From JAGRCP01 sp942490705 (GTDB lineage: Bacteria; Chloroflexota; Anaerolineae; Caldilineales; Caldilineaceae), in NCBI GenBank assembly GCA_942490705.1, contig CALNXY010000012.1:496001-560000 (forward strand): DNA of 64,000 nt. The letters are read 5' to 3'. Shown in pieces: positions 25,730 through 36,302 of the stretch. Each line of letters starts with the position of its first letter. The first letter of the stretch is position 1. The position numbers and the translations under genes are program-made. A model generated the notes under the pieces. That model made no database searches. It was not told the origin of the DNA and saw only the letters and a list, made by a program, of their open reading frames with translations.

Positions 25730-26344
25730 ATGCCCGCCCTCATTGCGGGACTCACGCTGGGCTTTAGCGCCGGCATCAGTCCTGGCCCGCTCATGACGCT
25801 GGTGATGACAACGACGCTGGCGCGCGGGTTGGCGGCCGGGTTGCGCGTGGCCGTCGCGCCGTTGATCACCGATGCACCTATCATCCTGACCACGATGCTG
25901 ATCTTTAGCGCACTGCCCGCCTGGGCCGAAATCGCTTTGGCCGCGGCGGGTGGACTGTTCGTGATTTATCTCGGACTGGAGACGGTTCTCGGTGCACGTC
26001 ATGCCCGCCTGGCGTCGCAAGCAGCAACGGAGAGCCAGACGCAAGACCTTTGGCGCGGGGCTATGGTCAACGTGCTGAGTCCCCACCCCTGGCTCTTCTG
26101 GCTGAGCGTCGGCAGTCCATTGCTTACCGCCTCGTGGAGAACCAGCCCATGGCACGCCGCGGCCTTCCTCTTCGGCTTCTATCTGCTGCTGATCGGCGGC
26201 AAAGTCGGACTGGCCATTGCCGTAGCCGGCGGACGGCGCTATCTGACGGATAGTTGGTATCGGCGCCTGATGACGGCCAGCGGCTTGCTGCTGCTGGCGC
26301 TGGGTTTGTTGTTGCTCTGGCAGGCTGGACAGCTGCTACGCTGA
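25730..26344 (+). CDS. LysE family amino-acid/metabolite exporter
   Basis: A 204-residue membrane protein with about six helices. The start at 25730 (MPALIAGLTLGF) is chosen for its AAGGA 6 nt upstream and because family members begin here, although the frame is open to 25490. The hallmark 'SAGISPGPLMTLVM' is present. LysE/RhtB proteins export amino acids or related small molecules by secondary transport. It forms an operon with the two following genes (15-nt gap, then a 4-nt overlap). Substrate is unknown. Confidence 0.82.
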   Translation: MPALIAGLTLGFSAGISPGPLMTLVMTTTLARGLAAGLRVAVAPLITDAPIILTTMLIFSALPAWAEIALAAAGGLFVIYLGLETVLGARHARLASQAATESQTQDLWRGAMVNVLSPHPWLFWLSVGSPLLTASWRTSPWHAAAFLFGFYLLLIGGKVGLAIAVAGGRRYLTDSWYRRLMTASGLLLLALGLLLLWQAGQLLR

Positions 26345-26359
26345 AGAGAGGACCGCTTG

Positions 26360-26824
26360 ATGACGCACCTTCACCTGAATGAGGTAACCGCGTACGCGAC
26401 CAGCCCGCGCTACAAGATTTTGGTCGGTGCGGGCGCGCTGCTGGCACTTTTGCTGGGCTGGGAGCTGTGGCGCGCAGGCTCGCTGCAAACTGGCGGTGAT
26501 TACGCATGGGGCTATCTCTTCTTTTTCCTCGTGACGCTGGCCGTGACCCTCTGGTACGCTTGGGAGATGCTGAGCATCGTCACGCTTTCGCCCAGGGCGC
26601 TCAGCGTAACAAAGCGCCCTGGGCGCACCCGGTCGGTAGAGTTTCGCCAGATGGTCAGCGTAAGCGAAAGTGGCCGGTTGGGCGGACGGTCGATCACGAT
26701 CGTCTTTCATCCGCTCCAAGCCAACGGCCTGGTCGATCTTGACGGCGCCGATAGTCTCATCGTACCCGAAGTCGATGACCATGACGGTCTTCTGGCAGCG
26801 CTGGAAGCGCGCGTGCCCGCATGA
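26360..26824 (+). CDS. Small two-helix membrane protein, unknown function
   Basis: About 154 residues from the ATG at 26360 (GAGAGGA about 7 nt upstream; a TTG one codon earlier is also possible). Two hydrophobic helices (about 20-37 and 48-70) are followed by a soluble part with beta-rich character, 'IVTLSPRALSVTKRPGRTRS' and 'VEFRQMVSVSESGRLGGRSI'. This resembles bacterial PH-like domains that follow two membrane helices. The similarity is structural impression only. It lies between lysE and a GNAT gene, whose ATG overlaps its stop (ATGA). Confidence 0.6.
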   Translation: MTHLHLNEVTAYATSPRYKILVGAGALLALLLGWELWRAGSLQTGGDYAWGYLFFFLVTLAVTLWYAWEMLSIVTLSPRALSVTKRPGRTRSVEFRQMVSVSESGRLGGRSITIVFHPLQANGLVDLDGADSLIVPEVDDHDGLLAALEARVPA

Positions 26825-27756
26825 GGCCGATCAAGCCCGAGATTACCGTGCGCCCGTTGGACGAGGGCGATGCTGCATCGGTACGCGATGTGCTGAACGA
26901 CAATTTGGTTGCCATTCCCTACAGCGCGCCCTTCACGCTGGACATGGTCGTTGAGCAGGTGCTGGGAGAGGAGCCGGCCACGGTATATCCGGTGCGATGG
27001 CGGCAGAACCGCTGCTGGGGCGCCTGGCGGGCCGGGCAGCTGGTCGGCTTCATCGACATTGCCACCGGCCAGGATTCCGACAGCACCCAACTGGCCGACT
27101 ATGAACCAATCGGCCTGCTGCGGTTCTTGGCGCTGCCCAATGATCCAGCCTTGGTGACTGAAGTAGCTGAGAAGTTGCTGCGTGCGGCTCATCAGAGTTG
27201 GCGGAGTGCTGGCATTGGCCACGTGCGCGCGTTTCACATTAGTACCGGCTATCCGTCTTTTCAGGCCGGCGCCGGCCTCCTGCCGAGTGAGCTGGCGGAG
27301 CAGTTTCGGTTGCTCACCAGCCATGGATATCACCTGACAACCCGTTATTACGCCTTCTACAGATCCCTGGCCGATTTGGTTGAAGAGGAGATGCCCATGG
27401 CCGACGTCAGCCTGGTCCACCGCGGGGATGACGGCGACCGGCGTTACGAAGTTTATCGTCGCCGTGCCGAGCGTATTGGCGAAGCGCGGCTCGTGCGCGC
27501 CGCACTGGACAGCGCATCGCCGCCCCAAAAAGTAGCCTATTTGACCAACATTTGGGTGGCGCCAGATTGGCGCCATCACAATGTGGGGCGTTGGCTGCTG
27601 AGGCGTATGATCAACGATGCGACGCTTCAGGGCTATGCAGAGATGCTGGCTCACGTGCCGCTCAGTCGCCCCATTGCCATCACGCTATTGGGTCAGCAGG
27701 GCTTTGTTGAGTTGAACTATCGGGGCTATGTATTGGAGAGGTCGTTCGATGAATGA
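26821..27756 (+). CDS. GNAT family N-acetyltransferase
   Basis: A 311-residue protein. The C-terminal GNAT core is visible in 'VAYLTNIWVAPDWRHHNVGR' with the acetyl-CoA pyrophosphate loop (V-A-P-x-x-R-x-x-x-V-G-R), then 'LLRRMINDA' and 'ITLLGQQGFVELNY'. The N-terminal half ('ITVRPLDEGDAASVRDVLND') looks like a second, degenerate GNAT unit, so it may be a two-domain enzyme. It would transfer an acetyl group from acetyl-CoA to an unknown amine. It overlaps the previous gene by 4 nt, and its 3' end overlaps a convergent gene by 31 bp. Confidence 0.75.
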   Translation: MRPIKPEITVRPLDEGDAASVRDVLNDNLVAIPYSAPFTLDMVVEQVLGEEPATVYPVRWRQNRCWGAWRAGQLVGFIDIATGQDSDSTQLADYEPIGLLRFLALPNDPALVTEVAEKLLRAAHQSWRSAGIGHVRAFHISTGYPSFQAGAGLLPSELAEQFRLLTSHGYHLTTRYYAFYRSLADLVEEEMPMADVSLVHRGDDGDRRYEVYRRRAERIGEARLVRAALDSASPPQKVAYLTNIWVAPDWRHHNVGRWLLRRMINDATLQGYAEMLAHVPLSRPIAITLLGQQGFVELNYRGYVLERSFDE

Positions 27757-28331
27757 GGCGCGGAAGGGGACACACTTTTGATCTCCGGCGCCGGCGCTGC
27801 CTGCTGTGCTAGTCTCAGCTCGCGGCGCAGCGTGGCCGCATTTTCGGCCGAAATGGGCGTTCGGATGATTTGGCTGACGGCTTTCTGTTCATCCGGCTGG
27901 AACTGATCATTGCCAATGCTGAGGGTTTCAAGACTGGCCAGCATATCTGCTGACGCTCGTTCGTTGACGATCAGCACAAGCGCCGATGCCGCCGTGGCGA
28001 GGTGGGATTGCAGATGCGCGGCAGTCTCTCTCTTCATGGTGCCCCGGCCGCGCAGGACCGCTCCCATGATCATGCTCCCGGCGGTCACGACCCAAGCTGC
28101 CGTGAAATAGATCCCCGCAAAGGCTGATGCTGCTAGCGCCCTGGGCACAGACAAAAGTACTGAAGAGTTGCGACGTACAGCCTGGAACTGGAGCGCGCTG
28201 ACTCCATCTTGTTGAATTGTGAGCGCGTCCGATATCTGTAGAAGCTCACCCTCGGACAGGTTTCTAAGTGCAGACTTCGCCTGCTCCGCTTCCTCTTCCT
28301 TCTCGAACGTAATAATGAGCAGTTCTGGCAT
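27726..28331 (-). CDS. DUF1269-like protein with Gly-rich hydrophobic segment
   Basis: About 201 residues, starting MPELLIITFEKEEEAEQAKS at the ATG with AGGAAG 6 nt upstream. The ferredoxin-like N-terminal part, central hydrophobic Gly/Ala stretch ('AFAGIYFTAAWVVTAGSMIM'), and later 'SALVLIVNERASADMLASL' match the DUF1269 layout. No biochemical function is established for the family. Its 3' end overlaps the convergent GNAT gene by 31 bp. It is on the same strand as the parA-like/CHAD pair but separated from it by a large hairpin. Confidence 0.65.
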   Translation of the reverse strand: MPELLIITFEKEEEAEQAKSALRNLSEGELLQISDALTIQQDGVSALQFQAVRRNSSVLLSVPRALAASAFAGIYFTAAWVVTAGSMIMGAVLRGRGTMKRETAAHLQSHLATAASALVLIVNERASADMLASLETLSIGNDQFQPDEQKAVSQIIRTPISAENAATLRRELRLAQQAAPAPEIKSVSPSAPHSSNDLSNT

Positions 28332-28443
28332 CAGCACTTCCTATCTATCTGAATTTTCGCTTGATTTGCGAATTGAATCGAAAAGAGTTGACGACGCCAC
28401 GCTGGACTTCGTGATGTCTCAAGTTTGAAATGACAGATTGTCC

Positions 28444-28490
28444 AGCTTGCACGCGGCGTGCGAACGATCCGGCACGTGGGCGTGCAAGCT
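28444..28490 (-). terminator. Long imperfect hairpin between ParA-like and DUF1269-like genes
   Basis: AGCTTGCACG (28444-28453) and CGTGCAAGCT (28481-28490) are perfect arms. The inner sequence pairs further through GCGTGC and GCACGT. It lies just downstream of the parA-like stop on the minus strand. There is no T-run, so termination efficiency is uncertain. Confidence 0.5.
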
Positions 28491-28514
28491 CATTAATTTA
28501 CGCTTGACAAAACA

Positions 28515-29270
28515 CTAGGCCGAACGCCCCAACATGTAGGTTTCAACATCGCGCCAGAGGGATTGATAGGCCAGAGCGGCTGGTGACTTGGGGGCAAAAA
28601 CCAGCGTTGGCTCACGATACAGGCCCATCTGCTCAACGGCCGATGAATACGGGATCATCGTAGGCAGCACGAGGTCGTAGCTGGCTCGAACCTCTTCCAC
28701 AGTTTCCCGGTGTAGCTTCTTGCGTCGGTCCACCATGGAAAAAAAGAGATACAATCGTTGGGGGTCTTCGTCTGTCTTGGCCAGAAAGGCGCGCAACTGG
28801 TCGTATGTGCGCAGCGAGAGCGTCGTTGGCACGAGCGGCGTCAATAGATAATCGCTGGCTTGAAAGATGTTTTCTGCCAGCAGATTGATGGTGGGGGGAC
28901 AGTCAAGCAGCAGCAGGTCGTATTCCTCCTGCAGAGGGGATAGGGTCTCGCGCAGCAGTGACTGACTTCGTTCGTGTTTGCTGAACTGGATATCGAGTCG
29001 GCGGTGGGTAAAATCTGCCGGCAAGAGGTCGAGATTGCGGTAATCGCTGCCTTTGATGCTGGCATCGAGCGCGGCGTTGCTCTTTTCCAGACCGCGGGCC
29101 TTCTTTTTCAGCGTGGGTTTCACGCGGAAATAAAAAGTGCTAGACGCCTGAGGATCCAGATCGCAGACGAGGGTGCTAAGCCCGGCCTGGGCGGCCAGAT
29201 AGGCAAGATTCACTGTTGCGGCAGTTTTGCCCACGCCGCCTTTGTTGCTATAGAGCGCAATCGTGGTCAT
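28515..29270 (-). CDS. Orphan ParA/MinD-type ATPase
   Basis: About 251 residues from MTTIALYSNKGGVGKT, chosen because ParA proteins start just before the deviant Walker A motif (KGGVGKT, residues 10-16). Further motifs: 'LVCDLDPQASSTFY' (Walker A') and 'YDLLLLDCPPTINLLAENIF' (Walker B). ParA ATPases dimerise on ATP and bind DNA to position chromosomes, plasmids or protein organelles. No parB or parS-like gene is adjacent. It lies 10 nt downstream of a CYTH-CHAD gene, so the two are probably co-transcribed. A positioning role for a polyphosphate-associated cargo is an inference from this context. Confidence 0.85.
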   Translation of the reverse strand: MTTIALYSNKGGVGKTAATVNLAYLAAQAGLSTLVCDLDPQASSTFYFRVKPTLKKKARGLEKSNAALDASIKGSDYRNLDLLPADFTHRRLDIQFSKHERSQSLLRETLSPLQEEYDLLLLDCPPTINLLAENIFQASDYLLTPLVPTTLSLRTYDQLRAFLAKTDEDPQRLYLFFSMVDRRKKLHRETVEEVRASYDLVLPTMIPYSSAVEQMGLYREPTLVFAPKSPAALAYQSLWRDVETYMLGRSA

Positions 29271-29280
29271 GCGGCAGCTC

Positions 29281-30933
29281 TCATTGCGTATCGCCATTGA
29301 GCAGGCTGGCGAAGGTGCGCTGATTGGCCGGTGAGGCGAATTTGCTAAAGATGTCGGCAAACTCCTCGCGGACGCTGACTTGTTCGGCGCCTAGTCTTTC
29401 AACCAGACTACCGATTGCGACCAGGGTTCCGCGCATGCGTGGATCCTCCAGAGGCAGCTCCTCGGCTACTTGTAAAAGATAGGCTTGCTGCACGGAAAGA
29501 TCATTAAACGTCCCCAGATTTTCCTGCAAGCGCTTCATTTGCTTGATCAGCGCCTTGCTCTCCTTCTGAGGCAGCACCGCGGCGAAGAATTCAAGTAGAT
29601 AACGCAGCTTCTTGGTGTCAATGCGCAATGCATGCAGGAGCTTGTCGTCGCTTTCCTCCAAAATGCGATTGCCCTCGCTGAGGAGCTTGCGATAGCGTTT
29701 AAGCAAGCGCGCGCGCGCCAGTTCGCTGATCTGCCGCTTTGCGTTGGTTGCCGTTGGGCTTTCAGGGACCGCTTCCATGAGGAATGCCGACCAGTCCTGC
29801 ATGAGCTGCTGGTACTCTTCGCTTTGCAGCCCGACGGTTACAGCCGCCAACGCACCCGTACGCTTTGCAGCCAGGTACTCGAAAAGCGGCTCAATATCGC
29901 TACGCAAATGTTTGGGGAGCATTTTGCGGTAACGCTTGCGTTCGAGGAGATAGACGTCCAGGTCGCGCAACTCGTTGGTGAGGTCCCCGAGTCCGGCAAA
30001 TGCCTGCCCGTAGGCCTTGGTGGTCTCTTTGGGAAAGACGTGCTTAATCTGGCTCAAGGCTGAGCGCGTGCGGCGGATGGATGTGCGGTAGTCGTGGAGG
30101 AACTCGGTGTCAAGATCGGCAAGTATGCCCGCCTCATTGGCGCGCATGACGTCATGGAGGGGTCGCAGGATCGCCTTGGTCGCCTCGTCGGAGCGCATTT
30201 CTGACGCGATGGGATAGGATGGCTTGGCCGAGTAGGCGCCCGGCGTCTGGCCGGTTTCGTCCAGGATCCAGGCAAAGTCCATCGGCACCGGATGTTCGAC
30301 GAACCCCTGATGGATCAGCGCTTTGGTGAGCGCCTGCTGCTCGTCCGTATAGCCGCGTATGGGGTAGACCATGGCATCAAGCATGGTGACCGGGGGGCCG
30401 GATGGCAACTCCAGAGAAAGCTCGCGCAATGCGAATTCGACGACGGTCTTTTCGTCGTCGTTGAGGATGCGATAGCGCCGCATCACCGAGCGCGTGCAGG
30501 CCACGCGCAGCAGGGCGCGAATGCTGGTTAGCGCCGAGACCCGGTCGCGGAGAGGGCCGCGCGGCAATTCCTGAGCAAGCCCCAGGCTCGCCTGGCCGAT
30601 TGCCCCACTCTCTTCCGACCCTAACTCGCTGCTGACTAATGTTTCGCCGGTTTCTGCATTGCGCAGCAATATGCCGGCCTGATTGACGAGTAGTACCAGA
30701 CCGTTCTTGTAGAGGCGCCAGTCGAACGTATCGTAGTAACAGCGACTTTCGCTCGTGAAGCCGGTCTCGACGGCATGGTGCTTCCCGGAACCAAAGAGCT
30801 TGCGGCTGGCACGCCTATCACCGAACAGCTCTTCCAGCCGCTCATCGCCCTGCATCAGCAGAGCAATAAGCCGGTCGCGTTGATCGTCCGGCCAGCGATA
30901 GTGGATGCGATTATCGGCTTTGCGGGTTGCCAT
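29281..30933 (-). CDS. CYTH-CHAD domain protein (polyphosphate-binding type)
   Basis: A 550-residue protein. Residues of about 50-215 resemble a CYTH (triphosphate tunnel) domain ('CYYDTFDWRLYKNGLVLLV'), but the N-terminal ExExK motif is missing, so catalysis is doubtful. Residues of about 245-540 form a CHAD domain with the expected basic-helix signatures: HDYRTSIRRTR (280-290), LHALRIDTKKLRY and LQENLGTFNDL. CHAD proteins are known to bind inorganic polyphosphate and decorate polyphosphate granules. The ParA-like ATPase gene follows after 10 nt. No polyphosphate kinase is in the window. Confidence 0.87.
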   Translation of the reverse strand: MATRKADNRIHYRWPDDQRDRLIALLMQGDERLEELFGDRRASRKLFGSGKHHAVETGFTSESRCYYDTFDWRLYKNGLVLLVNQAGILLRNAETGETLVSSELGSEESGAIGQASLGLAQELPRGPLRDRVSALTSIRALLRVACTRSVMRRYRILNDDEKTVVEFALRELSLELPSGPPVTMLDAMVYPIRGYTDEQQALTKALIHQGFVEHPVPMDFAWILDETGQTPGAYSAKPSYPIASEMRSDEATKAILRPLHDVMRANEAGILADLDTEFLHDYRTSIRRTRSALSQIKHVFPKETTKAYGQAFAGLGDLTNELRDLDVYLLERKRYRKMLPKHLRSDIEPLFEYLAAKRTGALAAVTVGLQSEEYQQLMQDWSAFLMEAVPESPTATNAKRQISELARARLLKRYRKLLSEGNRILEESDDKLLHALRIDTKKLRYLLEFFAAVLPQKESKALIKQMKRLQENLGTFNDLSVQQAYLLQVAEELPLEDPRMRGTLVAIGSLVERLGAEQVSVREEFADIFSKFASPANQRTFASLLNGDTQ

Positions 30934-31141
30934 GGCGGTTTATACTGTCCGTGACGTGGAATCGTGTGATCACGATCTTAAATGGTAGATGCTTAGGAGC
31001 ATTATACTGGTTCTTGCCCAAATCGTCCACGATTACGGGAAGCGGTCTATTCACCCCCAAGCCAGCGACAACTGGGAGGGGACGGGGGAAGAGGCGAGGC
31101 CCCTCCTGCCCCCCTGGTAGGACACGGTGGATACGATCAGA

Positions 31142-31981
31142 CTATTTCGAATAGGTCTGACGGATTTCGTTCTCAAGCCTATCGATGCGTTTTTGTAGTG
31201 TAGAGATAGATTGCTGGCGCTTCTGGTCTTCCTCATCTACCAAATGACGCATTTCTTCGACCAGGTGCAGCACATTTTCTGCCCTGTCCGCTTTATCTTT
31301 GCTGTGGGGTCTCGCTGCTCGCGGTTTGCGAAATGAATCCGTTAAGTAGCCAGTGATGCTGGTGAAGAGTCCAACGCCTACGGCAATTAGCAGGACACCC
31401 GTTGCGCGACCCGCATTGGTGATGGGGAATTGATCACCATAGCCTACGGTCGAAACTGTGACAATCCCCCACCATAGGGCATCACTAGCCGATTGAATAT
31501 TCGCGCTGGGGTCGGACGTCTCAAATTGAAGAACCAGCAGTACAGAGACTTCATAGACGATGATCGCCATCAAGACGACTGAAAGTAGCGTGCTTTGTGC
31601 TCGTCGCGTCAAGACGACGTGGTGTGCTTCTGCCCATTTGCCGCCACGCATTGATCGTATCTGCAAAGTCGTGAAAATAATGCGAAAGATGCCCGCAAAC
31701 GGGATCGGCAGACTCCCGATGAAGATCATCCAACCTCGTCCTCGCGTTAAGAACCGCAGGCGGTGTGGCTGTTTGCGCACGGTATTTAGCGCGTCCATGA
31801 AGAGGAAAAGACTCAAGCAGAGATTGATAAACCGTATGACTGCTTGTTCCTCGCCATCGACAAAGAACAGCAGGGTGCTATTGATGATCGTCAGAATGAC
31901 GATGCCAAGTACAAAGATGACGTAGTTTGTGTCAATGACCCACAAATCATCGCTTGAAGTCGTAGGATCTTGATTTTTCAC
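31142..31981 (-). CDS. Voltage-gated-like potassium channel (ion transport 2 family)
   Basis: A 279-residue membrane protein. Four hydrophobic helices precede the pore loop, whose selectivity filter is STVGYGDQFP (TVGYGD at residues 178-183). The pore helix is 'DALWWGIVTV' and the inner helix 'GVLLIAVGVGLFTSITGYL'. The C-terminal 60 residues are charged and predicted to form a coiled coil ('LVEEMRHLVDEEDQKRQQSI'), likely assisting tetramer assembly. It would be a K+-selective tetrameric channel of the inner membrane. It is divergent from the MscS gene across a 229-bp region in which no clear promoter pair was identified. Confidence 0.88.
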   Translation of the reverse strand: MKNQDPTTSSDDLWVIDTNYVIFVLGIVILTIINSTLLFFVDGEEQAVIRFINLCLSLFLFMDALNTVRKQPHRLRFLTRGRGWMIFIGSLPIPFAGIFRIIFTTLQIRSMRGGKWAEAHHVVLTRRAQSTLLSVVLMAIIVYEVSVLLVLQFETSDPSANIQSASDALWWGIVTVSTVGYGDQFPITNAGRATGVLLIAVGVGLFTSITGYLTDSFRKPRAARPHSKDKADRAENVLHLVEEMRHLVDEEDQKRQQSISTLQKRIDRLENEIRQTYSK

Positions 31982-32210
31982 GGCTCGCTCACTTTCGAGG
32001 TGGTGCTTCTACTCCTACTCTAGCTGCGTCTTCTTGTTTTGAGAAATGATTGTAGTGCCTCTGGCGTCATCCCTACGCCAATGTTATGCTATTTCTGCCC
32101 GACGTAGAAGTCATCACCGGGCGTTGTTGCTCTTTGCCCGCGTTCCCGCCCTCGGTTTCCGTCAAGATTCAAGAGAAGCACATCCAACAGGAGGAAACGG
32201 TTGCACCGGT

Positions 32211-33023
32211 ATGTCATCAATATTCGCTTTTGATTCTCCCTTGCTGATCATTGCAGTACGGATCGGCGCGGCTTTGTTGACGCTCCTTGTTGGCCGCTGG
32301 CTGGCAAGACGTGCCCGACGGTGGACGGCGCGTCTTGTTGAGCGCACGGATATGAGCCACTACCTTGAGGAGCTGGCCATACGCGCGACCTACTACGGAA
32401 TTCTGGTGCTCTCGGCCTTAACGGCATTGGCTTTTCTCGGCGTACCGGTCTCGGCGATTGTGGCCGTCCTCGGTGTGATCGTGATCATCTTGGGCATCGC
32501 GCTCCAGGAGTCGATCAGCAACTTCGCTGCCACTGTGATCTTTTTTATCTTTCAGCCCTTTGGCGTTGGTGATTATATCGAAACCAGTGGCGTAGCAGGG
32601 ACGGTGGAAGAGATTCAGTTATTCAACACGGTGATTGGCAAGGCAGACGGGAAGAAAGCCGTCTTACCCAATGGCAGAATCCAGGAGCAGGGGCTTGTCA
32701 ACTACTCGCAGAATCCGGTCCTGCGCGTTGCATGCACCGTGGGTGTCGGTTACCAGGAAGATCTGGACAATGCCCGGCAGATCGCCCAGAAGATTCTCGC
32801 ATCAGATGCCCGAATCCTTGACGATCCGCCGCCCCAGGTGTTGATTCAGGAACTGGGCGACAGTGCTATCCAAATGGACGTGCGTGGCTTTGTGAAGAAC
32901 GAAGACTATTGGGTAGTCAATGGGGCCCTGCCGGAGTTGATCAAGACCGGCTTTGACAAGGCCGGCATCGCGATCCCCTATCCCCAGTTGGACATCCATT
33001 TGGATCCGCCAGCTAAATCGTAA
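32211..33023 (+). CDS. Small-conductance mechanosensitive channel (MscS family)
   Basis: About 270 residues from the ATG at 32211 (MSSIFAFDSPL). The frame is open to 32046, but AGGAGGAAA (32189-32197) lies between that point and this ATG, 13 nt before it. Three N-terminal helices are followed by the pore-lining and beta-domain signature 'LGIALQESISNFAATVIFFI', 'FQPFGVGDYIETSGVAGTVE' and 'NTVIGKADGKKAVLPNGRI'. The channel opens under membrane tension to release solutes. A hairpin at 33041-33071 follows the stop. Confidence 0.9.
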   Translation: MSSIFAFDSPLLIIAVRIGAALLTLLVGRWLARRARRWTARLVERTDMSHYLEELAIRATYYGILVLSALTALAFLGVPVSAIVAVLGVIVIILGIALQESISNFAATVIFFIFQPFGVGDYIETSGVAGTVEEIQLFNTVIGKADGKKAVLPNGRIQEQGLVNYSQNPVLRVACTVGVGYQEDLDNARQIAQKILASDARILDDPPPQVLIQELGDSAIQMDVRGFVKNEDYWVVNGALPELIKTGFDKAGIAIPYPQLDIHLDPPAKS

Positions 33024-33040
33024 TCCCCGCATAGAATCAA

Positions 33041-33071
33041 AAAGGGGGGACCGGAAACCCGATCCCCCTTT
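33041..33071 (+). terminator. Hairpin between convergent mscS and nuoN genes
   Basis: An A3G5 arm (from 33041) pairs with C5T3 (33064-33071), with further G-T and internal pairing. It can act in both directions because the flanking genes converge (33023 and 33204). The T-tract is only three to four residues. Confidence 0.5.
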
Positions 33072-33203
33072 ACTATCAGCGCTTGCCGTGGCGTCGAACA
33101 AGAGTCGACTTTCTCCTTCACCCACCCGACCCACACGATGAATACTTTAGTGATATGGCTGCCCCATCGCTGTCGGTCGCCTTGGCTTGCCGTCTACTCA
33201 TTG

Positions 33204-34676
33204 CTACCCGCCAAAGAGCGTCAGCGTCTGCTGAAAGATGTTCAGCCAGCCGCCAGGGAAAAGACCAACGAGCACCGTACCGGCCGCAGCAATTGCGATA
33301 CCCAGGTAGAGAGTCCACGAGCCGTTGAGTTCAGTGGCTGTCTCGGCAACCGGATCGGAAAAGTACATGTTGGCGATGACGCGCAGATAATAGAATGCGC
33401 CGACAGCCGTCATGGCCACGGCAATAATCGCTAGCCATGCCATGTCACCCCGAATTGCTGACGCAAAGACCATCAGCTTGGCGTAGTAACCCGCCAGCGG
33501 CGGCATGCCGCTGAGCCCAAACATAAAGAGGGCCATAACGAAGGCCAATCGTGGTTGCGTCTTGCCCAGACCGACGGCCCGGTTCTGCAGGGCATCTTCA
33601 GCGCCCATGTTCTCGAGCGCAATGACTACGGCAAACGCACCGATGTTCATAAATGCGTAGGTGAAGAGATAAAAGAGCGCTGCATCCGCGCCTTGGGCCG
33701 TGCCGCCCGCCAACGCGGTCAATACATAACCGGCGTGGGCGATGCTGGAGTAGGCCAGCATGCGCTTGAGGCTGCGCTGCTGCAAGGCGGCAAAGTTTCC
33801 GATCACCATGGTCAACACCGCAAGACCCGCCAGCACCCAACTCCAGGTCGACTGTTCGGCCGGCAACGCTACCAGCATGACGCGAAAGAAGGCGGCGAAG
33901 GCTGCGGCCTTGGTGCCGACGCTCATGAAGGCCGTGACCGGGGTCGGTGCGCCCTGATAGACGTCAGGCGTCCACGAGTGGAAAGGCACCAAGCTTACCT
34001 TGAAGCCAAAGCCAGCGACGAGGAGGGCAATGCCGGCGTAGAGAATGATGAGATCGGCGCCGCCGGCGCCAACAACCGCTGCAATTTCGTAGTATTGAGT
34101 TGTACCGGTTGCAGCGTAGATCAACGCGCCGCCGTAGGCAAAGAAGGAACTGGCAAACGCACCGAGCAGGAAGTACTTCATCGCTGCTTCGGTGCTGCGC
34201 GGATTCGTGCGGTTGAGTCCGGATAGAATGTAGAGCGCCAGCGAGAAGATCTCCAGCGCCAGGAAGAGCACGATGATGTCCAGGGCCGCGCCCATCATCA
34301 TCATGCCCGCGGCGGCCAGGAGCGTGAGCGCATAGTACTCGCCAATCTGCCGATTCACCTGCGGGATGTAGTTGACGCTAAGCAGGATGCCCAGGCCGGT
34401 GGCCAACAGAATGATGTAGTTGAGGCCGATGGCAAACTTATCCAGTATCGCGGCATCCTGGAAGAGCGCAATGACTTCACCAGAGACAGACCAATTGGCA
34501 AACGCTGCGGCAACGACGCCAGCCAGGGCAATCCACGGCGTCCATTGACGCAGGGCGGGACGTTCGTCAGTCGCGAACGCATCGGCCAACATCACCAGGA
34601 TGGTGAAGCCGATCAGCACCAGCTCTGGTAGGACGACCGTAATGTCCAGGGTTGAGAGATCAAGCGTGGGTTGCAT
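33204..34676 (-). CDS. nuoN: NADH-quinone oxidoreductase subunit N (complete cluster)
   Basis: A 490-residue antiporter-like membrane-arm subunit of complex I with about 14 helices. Key charged residues appear in 'FLALEIFSLALYILSG' (TM5 Glu), 'GFKVSLVPFHSWTPDVYQGA' (TM7 Lys) and 'VGTKAAAFAAFFRV' (TM8 Lys), plus 'GYYAKLMVF' (TM12 Lys). It couples quinone reduction to proton translocation. It is the last gene of the minus-strand fourteen-subunit cluster, 3 nt after nuoM. A bidirectional hairpin lies about 130 bp beyond its stop. Confidence 0.95.
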   Translation of the reverse strand: MQPTLDLSTLDITVVLPELVLIGFTILVMLADAFATDERPALRQWTPWIALAGVVAAAFANWSVSGEVIALFQDAAILDKFAIGLNYIILLATGLGILLSVNYIPQVNRQIGEYYALTLLAAAGMMMMGAALDIIVLFLALEIFSLALYILSGLNRTNPRSTEAAMKYFLLGAFASSFFAYGGALIYAATGTTQYYEIAAVVGAGGADLIILYAGIALLVAGFGFKVSLVPFHSWTPDVYQGAPTPVTAFMSVGTKAAAFAAFFRVMLVALPAEQSTWSWVLAGLAVLTMVIGNFAALQQRSLKRMLAYSSIAHAGYVLTALAGGTAQGADAALFYLFTYAFMNIGAFAVVIALENMGAEDALQNRAVGLGKTQPRLAFVMALFMFGLSGMPPLAGYYAKLMVFASAIRGDMAWLAIIAVAMTAVGAFYYLRVIANMYFSDPVAETATELNGSWTLYLGIAIAAAGTVLVGLFPGGWLNIFQQTLTLFGG

Positions 34677-34679
34677 GGT

Positions 34680-36230
<1,551 letters not shown>

Positions 36231-36302
36231 AGCTGTCTATCCTTACTGTGCTTGTCAATCGTCAGCGCAGATGCCGACGATCGGGCAGAGGCAATGAATT
36301 CG

